Part shown: in pieces, positions 31,496 through 38,645 of the stretch | How positions within the stretch are numbered: the stretch's first letter is position 1 | Layout: each line of letters opens with the position of its first letter | Assembly (NCBI GenBank): GCA_008931825.1 | Contig: QXVZ01027668.1 | Location: 1-38,645, forward strand | Origin: Phallusia fumigata | Taxonomy: Eukaryota > Chordata > Ascidiacea > Phlebobranchia > Ascidiidae | Length of the DNA stretch: 38,645 nt | Direction: 5' to 3' | The notes under the pieces: model-generated | The model's database searches: none | Told to the model about the DNA's origin: nothing | Seen by the model: only the letters and a program-made list of their open reading frames with translations | Position numbers and translations under genes: made by a program

Positions 31496-34188
31496 CTGAA
31501 ATGAAACAAACTGGGCAGTTTAGTAAAAGTTGTAGCTTATGTTATATGGCTTGTTACTTCGTTGCAAGTTCAACATCGGTTAGGTGGATTTTATTTCGTT
31601 GAGTGACATATAAAATTGGGCACCTCAAAAAACATTTAGGAAAAGTAAAAAAGGTCTTTATGTATGAAAAAATGTTTGAAGCCCATACACATAAAATAAC
31701 TAGATGGATTTAAATTGGGTTTTTCCCAATCTTTCTGAATAAAACTGCTCGTACTTAATACAACAGTTAACAAATCATGTAGCAATACTAAAGTAGCGAC
31801 ACGATGTATAACTTTAAACAAAAAAGTATGTTAATCGTCAAAAACCACATAACCTTATTACATTGTTTGTTCTATCTACCCACAACCGATATACGTGTAT
31901 GTACATGAGCAGATTTTGGTTACTTAAAGTATTAGACCATATCATATTTATTCAGTCATAATTACCCAGCACACAGCTGAGTGGATGCGATGGTGAAACG
32001 ATACCAACGCGCGCACTGATCATTACTGATGACAGGAACTTCTGCTTCCATAAGTTGCAGGGGAAGGATTTGAACTTGGTCTGCAAAAATGTAGGACCAG
32101 GCAATAAAGCAAAAAAGTTTCGGGAGCCTGTAGAAAAGTATCTTGTGGCACTAGTTGCGGCACACCAGCTAATTGATCTGTTTGTTATAGGGCTTATGAA
32201 AAAAATAAACTATGCCACTTGTTGATTGGGTTTTAGCAAAAAAGCAAAACACGAGTCAATCGCTTACCACTATAAGTTTCATACATTTATAGAGACATTT
32301 AAGAACTGTTGGCATCTCAATGCCTTTCTATGTAACTGGTGTCATGCTGGCGATACAGAGCAGGCGATGACAACTACTCGGTTAATTAATACAAAAACTT
32401 TCGCGGATACTCTGACCCGTACTCGCATCGGTTTATCCCTAACCTTATCAGTACTTTGTTGGATCAAGCCAACAAACAAACAACGTAAATATTTATCTGT
32501 GTCATCTGCGACAGTGCAACCTTTTTTACTCATGTCACACTTAACAAACTATCAAAATTCGGCGGCACACCTAGCACCTGAAGTATAAATAACAGTATGG
32601 GAAACACTAAAGCATTTGTTGATTTGCTGCTCCGTTTTATTTATGTATTTGTGGTTATTTCAATAAGCTTTACGCTAAGCTCAGTGTTGGAAAGCAACTC
32701 GAAGTTCTCTTTTTACTTCTTTGTTGGGCTACAGTCAAGCACACGAGTTGCGGAGAACTTTTCGGCGACTACAACTGATTAGTTATCTCCCACGCTTACT
32801 CGATATCGAACCCCATCCAGTAATGGCGCAACTGGTGTTCACTGGGACTTGCTCTCCCTGCTTGGGTAGCGGGATTGGTTGGATGTATGAAGAATACTGG
32901 ACGGTGCCTGCTACGTACAGCAGGCTGATGTCGTTGATCAAAGTGTCAGGATCGTAACCTGTTATGAACACATGAAACGTTACTTGGCCTAATTTGTATC
33001 GACAGTATTTACATAAACCGCACAGTGACCAGTAATACCTTGGTTGTGTTGATAATGTAACTTACACATATGTTTTAAAAAAGATTAAGGCAATAAATAG
33101 AAAATTCAAAAGGCAATAACTGCATGTTTGGGAAAAAAGGAAGCACCAGCACGTACCAGTAAATTAGGCGACTTTGACGAAAGGTCTTAGTTACGATGGC
33201 TTCGCCACAACTTAACCAAACACATATCCAACAACTGTACCTGGGTGTTGATATATCCTATTTATTTCATATTCTCTTGCGCTTGGTTCCGGATCGTATT
33301 TGTCCACGGTCCCGAAACGAACAACAATGTCATTTGCGTTGCGACTGCATAAAAAATACTTTTGGATTCGTTTTTTTTGTGACGTTGCTCATTTCAATGT
33401 GAAAAATGTCTTATCTTTGCGCAAGTTTTTCAGGGGTCTGGTATGACAGCAGATAAAGCTTGCCAACATGTCAACTGACCTTTTGAAACACTTATGTATA
33501 AACTTTGAGAATACTTTCAGGCAACTTACCAAAAATGAGCTAGCGTTATTTTATGTTGTTTTTTTGCGTCAACCAAACTTGTCATCTGTACCAATGGCCC
33601 GTTAAACGGATACTCACTTAATTGTGCAGTGTGCTGCGGTAACCACCCATCTGGAGTATATAAGCGAACAGCCACATACGAGTGACGCTTGGGTAGGAGA
33701 AGTTTTCTGAAGAAACATTCCTTGCCAGGGAAAATCCCCCAACTTTGCTTCTTCTCCTCCTATAATTCTGGTTTGAGGGTTTTCTAAAATGTGAACACAA
33801 ATTTCTTTATAGTCAGCGACACGCCTACCCCTTTAGGTGCAGGTTTACTATTCAAATTGTCTCCACAAAACCGACCAATCTAGAACCAGCCATTACTTAG
33901 AATTTCTATGTCCAATAAACATGGATTATAGAAAAAAGTTCCAAACACCCCTATCAATGCGTTAAAATATATTAGTCCGTACAAGTATAAGAATCAAGGA
34001 CAATAAGCTGAGTTACGTCTGAAAGGGGTTGTATAACTTAAACCTAAAAGTAATTTGATTCATAGCCTTGCTATCAATATTACGTACACAATACCTGCGA
34101 CGTTTTGCCCGTTGCTAACCACTTGGCCATTCAAAGCAAGGGCGGTTACAAACGTGACGAGGTATTGTAGCAAGTCCCCGAAATTCAT
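31297..34188 (-). CDS. Secreted trypsin-like serine protease (S1A), complete, 278 residues
   Basis: Six exons: 34095-34188, 33618-33783, 33241-33344, 32800-32958, 31966-32080 and 31297-31495. They total 837 coding bases and all phases fit. Residues 1-25 form a signal peptide. A short propeptide ends at Arg37, and the mature chain starts IIGG. The catalytic triad is His83 (TAAHC), Asp131 (NDISLL) and Ser226 (GDSGGP). Asp220, six residues before the Ser, is the S1-pocket Asp of trypsin, so cleavage after Lys or Arg is expected. The usual SWG is SFG. An Asn-Thr-Ser glycosylation site lies at 162-164. CGGSLI is replaced by CGCSLI, giving an extra Cys at 70. The protein is likely extracellular or digestive; no substrate can be inferred. 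It lies between the SLC6 and LGR-like genes on the same strand. Confidence 0.95.
31966..32080 (-). CDS. Protease exon 5
   Basis: Acceptor TTTTTGCAG, donor GTAATT. It encodes [16 protein letters not shown] and then TQLCAG, the conserved stretch before the active-site Ser. Confidence 0.94.
32800..32958 (-). CDS. Protease exon 4: catalytic Asp
   Basis: Acceptor CATAACAG, donor GTAAGC. It contains [15 protein letters not shown] with the catalytic Asp131, then [11 protein letters not shown]. Confidence 0.95.
33241..33344 (-). CDS. Protease exon 3
   Basis: Acceptor TTTATGCAG, donor GTACAG. It encodes [15 protein letters not shown], then [12 protein letters not shown], the usual segment between His and Asp of the triad, ending at the I-x-H-P motif. 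Confidence 0.92.
33618..33783 (-). CDS. Protease exon 2: activation site and catalytic His
   Basis: Acceptor CATTTTAG, donor GTGAGT. It contains [14 protein letters not shown] and WVVTAAHC. The His is residue 83. Confidence 0.95.
34095..34188 (-). CDS. Protease exon 1: start and signal peptide
   Basis: ATG at 34188, then a hydrophobic stretch ([14 protein letters not shown]) and donor GTATTG. It ends with one base that joins AA of exon 2 to make Glu. This start is chosen because it supplies the signal peptide and the correct phase. Confidence 0.88.
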
Positions 34189-35609
34189 CGTCCCCGATGG
34201 ATTACGTCTAATTCGATAGAATATCAAAACAATTCCCGTTTAGGCTTCTTTGTGTAGAAACCTGATGTTCGACGGACTATTGTTCGCTTTGTCTTGATTT
34301 TGACAGGACGCTTTTATGGGTAAAATTACAATACCACTTCTCTGGGTTGCTGGCAAGTTACGAACTGGCTAAGCAGGTCGTTAGTGATGACTTGGTAACA
34401 GGTATTACGCTTAGAAAGTCACCACACACACTCTATATCAGTTTGATTTTTGTGTAGTAGTGATATTTACGATGCAGAAGTTCACCTACACACGAAAATG
34501 AGAAAATTCATTTACCAAAACTACGAAATGCTTCAAGAGATGTTTCGTTAAAGTTCCATTATCCCTTTTAATTTACACTTACACGTGTACTGTAATGTTA
34601 CATTTCTCAATATGTGTGGATGCTAAAGATGAACTATTCCCTGGTGCGACAAATGTACCTTGAAATGTTTGGTGTCGATTTAAAGTTGCTGACCTGAAGT
34701 AACCAGTCGTCAGCTACTTCTCGCTTAATTGTATTTTGAATGAAGAATCTGGTTATGCGCTTTACTATTTCAAAGTTTACAAAACCTTTGTTGCTCTGTC
34801 TTAGGGCATAACATTAGACGTTTCATGTATACACATCACAAAAATTATATTTGATCACAGTTTTAGACAACAAAATTCCGTTCACTTTTCGAACCCAATT
34901 ATTTTTACGTAACATAATATTACTCGAACACTTATAATTCAAGCAGCTTTTAAACTATGACATACCATCATACACTTCAAACTAATTACTGTCTACAAAC
35001 TCCTTGTGTTAGATGTGTGTTAGACGAAATCTATGTCCTCGTTAATGATTAACAGAGTGACTGAATCAATCTTTTGTAACGACCGCGCGCTCTTCGCCAT
35101 CTCTTTGTAAAGTTCCTTGACGTCAAAACAGATAAAATACAGGCAATGGAAAATGTGTTTGAAGAGTATCACGTGTCGTCGCGCCTGTTGGTATGGCGAA
35201 AGCAAGTCATTGCGTTTTTAGGCGTTTGTTCGCACCGGCAACTTCATAATGTTGCTTTGAGGGTTATTCCGAAATATTGGCAGAAAACTTAGTCGATGCA
35301 TTTTTTCATGCTCTATCTGTGAAGTTTAGTTTACGACTTTATAACCACAGACTCTTTATAACCACAAAAATATTTTTTGTTTGTCCATTGCGTGTTTCAT
35401 CGTGCTTCCCGACAACTTCTGTTAACTCGCTGCATAGATTGTAAAGGTTAGACCCAAATAAAATAACAAATGTATTGTTTAGTGATATGTAAAAGGATAC
35501 AAACATATCAATACTGAACCTATATTACATGAATACTAGTGTGTTGGTGAAAGTTTTGCGTTTGACATGTTTTCCTACTGACAAAGCTTAGGACTGCTGA
35601 CCAATCCAA
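34189..35609. other. Intergenic region and likely protease promoter
   Basis: 1.4 kb between the SLC6 poly(A) signal and the protease start codon. A TATA-like CATAAAAG lies on the minus strand at 34311-34318, about 125 bases before the ATG. I give it low weight. An open frame at 35020-35205 has no recognisable content. Confidence 0.45.
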
Positions 35610-35615
35610 TTTATT
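35610..35615 (-). terminator. Poly(A) signal of the SLC6 gene
   Basis: AATAAA on the minus strand begins with the last base of the TGA stop codon, so the hexamer overlaps the stop. The 3' UTR would be very short if this signal is used. Confidence 0.6.
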
Positions 35616-35695
35616 CACAAAATATCCTCGCCAGGACGCAACGCATTCATCTCCTCACTGGCCGAAAGTTTATGATCATCGGTCTTTCTGAGTAC
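35615..35695 (-). CDS. SLC6 last exon: cytoplasmic tail
   Basis: The acceptor is a T-rich tract ending TTTAG. 26 codons give a charged tail ([16 protein letters not shown]...) ending GEDIL and TGA. A D-I-L end could be a class III PDZ ligand; this is an inference. The phase joins exactly to SLGK. Confidence 0.78.
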   Translation of the reverse strand, partial: VLRKTDDHKLSASEEMNALRPGEDIL

Positions 35696-38513
35696 CTAAA
35701 CAAAAACATTTGGTAAAGTCGCTTCCTACGGAATTACCCAATCTGATACTATACAGTTTAAACCTTTTCAGATAAAAATGTAAGACGTTCTCGCAAGGCT
35801 AAAAAATTCTAAAGTGCTGATACCGGGTTCATGTTTCAGACAAGTTAAAACGAGAAACTAACCTTCTTTTAATCACTACCAAACCATGTTTACAACATTC
35901 ACACTTTATCTTAAACAACGGTTCGAGATCTTTTACAGAAAAGTTTAACCTTTCCTAAACTTCCACCGTTTCTCCAGGTCTTCACGCTGATGTAAATTGC
36001 ATATCCAGGTATGAACGTGGCAGGAATAGCGCTTATCACGTGACCAAAAGACTCGGCCCACATCGGGTAGTGGTACTTTTCATACACGGGTGGTCTGGTG
36101 TTGGCCATGTAGTAGACAGCTATCACCTGTTAAAATGTTTTCGGTCGCCTATTTTTGATAAAAAGGATTTGAGACACTTAGAAACATTGTACACTGATAT
36201 GTTAGTGATTTTATGATTAAAAGCCTGGCCCATTTGCTAACGATGGCAAAAGTTACGTGCCAAACAAAGAAAATTTGAACAAACAAACACGACAGACACT
36301 AACGATTCCTGTCAAGGGAGCCACGAATTTCCATGATATTTTCATCCAATGCTTTCCGAGCTTTCTTTCACCGATCATGTCTGTGACGTCATTCCAGTAC
36401 CGATCGAATCCGTAGCACCAGGCTACGGCGACGCATTCACACGTCACAATGAGCATCCAGCACCAGCCTGCGATGCTGTAGTTGCTGTGGAGTTCAAAAA
36501 GGTAGACGCCGCCCTTGACGAAAAACAGCATGTTAGATTTACGACGAACAACGAAATCCCGAGCCAAGGTCGGACACGTCATACAATTAAACGTCTCTAA
36601 AACCAGAATACTTTAAAGCAGGGTTGCACAACGGGCGGCGAACGCGAAGAAATTTTGAGGCACCGGGATAGTCTTTATGGTTGGTGTGAATAATGAATTT
36701 GTAACAGCGCGAAAACGGTTGGGAAATAATTCAGTCGGGTTGGCTAATTTGAACTGTCAGAAGCGCGAAAACAAATCAGAGTAGAGCTTTGTTTTATTGC
36801 TACAAGAAGTACTAACAAGTACATTTTGACATGTCAAATGTAAAACATACTTTGAAATGCAAGTTATAAGCCAGCATTATGGCTTAATCAGATATTCAGG
36901 GTTAAAAATCAAGGCTGGTTTAAGGTTTGTGAAAAGCTGTCCTGAGCCCGAAATCCCCGGGGACACTTGCTCCATAAAAGGTTTTGTTTGGAAACTTGTA
37001 ACGTTTATTGACGTTACCTCTGTGACCATGGAAAGACCGAGGAGGAAGAGAAAGGAGCAAAGGAGAGCCTGTGCAAGTTCTCTTCCGTAACGGTGCTCTC
37101 TCACTCTTCGGCAGTTGTCGAGGAGCACAGATACCAAGGTTTGTTGACACACAAACTGTTAATCAAAAACAGTTTGGTAAATAGGTTTGACTAAAACCCT
37201 AGGGAACAGGATGGAGCATATTGATTGAGGGCTGGACCACTCCCTGGCAGGAAAACTCCTAAAACAGAACCAAAAAAATGAAAAAGGAAATTGGAAACCC
37301 AAACACGCCAGATATATGATTAAGAGCGTGTTTGAGGTACGCTGCTATTTACTCCTTTCCTTTCATCGATTTTTCTGGGCAGCAAAAGGGCTTTAGGGCA
37401 AATTTAGTCTTGAAAATGCATATATGATAAGCTGTTAAGGACGCCAGTTGCCAACGTCAACCATCCAAACATATTTTTGGCACTTAATTTACAGGGAATT
37501 TCTCCCACCTGACTGTCGTATCCCAGGAATAATATCATCAGGAAGAAGAGAACGCACCAAATTTGAGGAAGTGGAAGAAGGGAAAGGGTTTCGGGATAGG
37601 CGATGAAAGCCAAACCCGGACCAGATGTAGCGACTTTATCTACTGTTGTATTCTGAAAAAATGTTCGGCATGTTTCAATTCTAAAGAAACNAAGGGTTTC
37701 GGGATAGGCGATGAAAGCCAAGCCCGGACCAGATGTAGCGACTTTGTCCACTGTTGTATTCTAAAAAAAATGTTCGGCATGTTTCAATTCTAAATAGAAA
37801 CTGGTTTTCTGCTTTACAGTGTTAGTAATGTATCTGTGATAAATCTTACTTGGGGTGTGGCTATAATCAGACGTGTTTTTTCTAACGTCAATTATTCTTG
37901 TAATTCTGAAAATATGCGGTTTGACAAAAACTGTAAACGGAAACAAAGTTCTATACCTGGTAGGTAGCAATTGATCCTAATGTGGCGAAAACAGCGAAAC
38001 CTCCAACAAAACTTGCCAGCATGTTCATTCCAACCACTGTCACGGCGTCTCTGTTTTTAAAATGTTCCAAAAAACGTTTTAAGCAGTCAAAAATGTCGCT
38101 TGCTTACACAACGGTGCTTTTCGGAGGATTGCGCAACTGTCTTGACTTATGGTTTGGATTTCATAACTACCGCTTTTGCGTTTACCTAATTAACAAACTA
38201 GAATGGCTTCGATTTCAAATGGGGAAACCCGATGGGTTGAGCCAAATTGAACTACACTAAACTGAAATAACAAATGCTCGAATTGAACTGCAGCCAAACA
38301 GACAGCTTGGCGGCGTAATCACTACAGGCATAACCCAGACCAGCTAAGCCTACCGTGTTTAAAAATTAAACAAACAAACACACAAGTAAAAATGGTGAAA
38401 GGCTCGAACCTCCAAAAGTTGTGATGGCGATCGTTGAAACTCCCCAATGAAATGATAACTCCTATTCCAGGCCCGTTACTGAAAAGAACCTGGGAACAGG
38501 CGCTAGCCCAAAC
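35615..38513 (-). CDS. SLC6 family Na+/Cl- dependent transporter, C-terminal half (TM6 to stop), 5' end outside window
   Basis: Seven exons: 38410-38513, 37957-38050, 37509-37652, 37018-37155, 36304-36513, 35950-36126 and 35615-35695. They give 315 residues in one continuous frame. Family marks in order are [18 protein letters not shown] (TM6), [16 protein letters not shown], LWxxLFF-like [11 protein letters not shown] with GYDSQF (TM8), [20 protein letters not shown] and YPMWAESFG (TM12). The Cl- site of GAT1-type members is conserved: Gln and Ser in TM6, and Asn and Ser spaced by four in TM7 (NMLAS). Asp and Ser of the TM8 Na2 site are present. The protein would import a small amino-acid-like substrate (GABA, glycine, taurine or similar) across the plasma membrane. 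The substrate cannot be fixed without TM1 and TM3. Confidence 0.96.
35950..36126 (-). CDS. SLC6 exon: TM12
   Basis: Acceptor TTTTAACAG. It encodes [28 protein letters not shown] and [13 protein letters not shown], ending SLGK at a GTTAAA donor. The frame also stays open to a stop at 35911, but splicing to the tail exon fits better. Confidence 0.92.
36304..36513 (-). CDS. SLC6 exon: TM10 and TM11
   Basis: 70 codons from [13 protein letters not shown] through [17 protein letters not shown] to [10 protein letters not shown], then donor GTTAGT. The acceptor is TCAAG. It continues the TEGG motif in phase. Confidence 0.94.
37018..37155 (-). CDS. SLC6 exon: TM9
   Basis: Acceptor ATTAACAG. It encodes [13 protein letters not shown], then [17 protein letters not shown], then donor GTAACG. 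F at the start completes the DSQF motif across the intron. Confidence 0.95.
37509..37652 (-). CDS. SLC6 exon: extracellular loop and TM8
   Basis: 144 nt, 48 codons, from NTTVDKV through [12 protein letters not shown] to GYDSQ, then donor GTGGGA. Asn-Thr-Thr is a possible glycosylation site. The 5' half is duplicated across the N at 37691. Confidence 0.96.
37692..37801. repeat. Unmerged haplotype overlap with a partial second copy of the TM8 exon
   Basis: Repeats 37584-37690. The coding part 37692-37760 differs from the other copy at three sites, all third codon positions that keep Val, Asp and Gly. The acceptor is TAG here and CAG in the other copy. This is what two functional alleles look like. 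Confidence 0.92.
37957..38050 (-). CDS. SLC6 exon: TM7
   Basis: Completes the split Arg, then reads [17 protein letters not shown] and [14 protein letters not shown], then donor GTATAG. Asn and Ser of the chloride site are here. Confidence 0.95.
38410..38513 (-). CDS. SLC6 exon: TM6
   Basis: Starts at VWASAC after a TTCAAAG acceptor and ends inside Arg of the FWRDAV motif. It contains [12 protein letters not shown], the unwound substrate-binding segment. The acceptor ends in AAG, so the exact 5' edge is slightly less certain. Confidence 0.88.
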
Positions 38514-38645
38514 CTTTGAAAATTGTATGGACTTTTATATAGCAAATGTACCAGAATTGTTACACATTACGCAGGTGTTATGCAGAAAACCGAAACACGT
38601 GTTTAAAAAATGGCCTAATAAAGACGTTAAACTGTACGCTACATT
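38514..38645. other. SLC6 intron to window edge
   Basis: No exon is visible. TM1 to TM5 must lie further right. Confidence 0.6.

Noticed and set aside
35020-35205. Minus-strand ORF between the SLC6 and protease genes
   Set aside because: Does not join either gene in phase and matches nothing. The SLC6 tail exon at 35615-35695 already ends that gene.
1-38645. Prokaryotic features: operons, CRISPR arrays, insertion sequences, riboswitches
   Set aside because: The coding regions are spliced animal genes, and no such structures were seen on either strand.

Overview
The window is eukaryotic (animal) DNA. Genes are split into short exons with GT/AG introns, base composition is AT-rich, introns are small to medium, and all three recognisable genes lie on the minus strand. 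The best guess for the source is an invertebrate deuterostome, most likely an ascidian such as Ciona. This is an inference from intron size, composition and very high allelic divergence, not a proof. There is no sign of operons, CRISPR arrays or phage.

Layout, in the order the minus strand is read. (1) 38513 to 35615: the 3' half of an SLC6 Na+/Cl- dependent neurotransmitter-type transporter, seven exons from TM6 to the stop codon. Its 5' exons lie beyond base 38645. (2) 34188 to 31297: a complete six-exon secreted trypsin-like serine protease of 278 residues. (3) 26864 to 100: the 5' part of a leucine-rich-repeat receptor. It has a signal-peptide exon, an LRRNT exon and then LRR1 to LRR7 on 72-nt modules (one doubled to 144 nt), matching unit by unit the start of the LGR4/5/6 (R-spondin receptor type) ectodomain. 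Its remaining LRRs and any 7TM part would lie before base 1. Its second intron is about 13.6 kb and holds no LRR exon that I could find. It does hold a possible unrelated membrane-protein exon pair, a tRNA-like element and most of the assembly defects.

The assembly matters as much as the genes. Several isolated single N characters mark joins where the end of the left contig repeats the start of the right contig: N at 2875, 4130, 17422, 21879, 25999 and 37691. These are unmerged overlaps, often between two haplotypes, and they create false tandem duplications. The largest, at 244-2874 versus 2876-5609, duplicates LGR exons for LRR4-6. Two further single Ns (11992 and 12605) bracket a contig that seems to be in the wrong order, and N6539 breaks the LRR3 exon. 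A 351-base N gap lies at 13421-13771.

The three genes have no evident functional link: a membrane transporter, a secreted protease and a receptor ectodomain. I found no clear novel system. The most valuable result is the reconstructed LGR-type gene, whose exons are too short to appear as ordinary ORFs.
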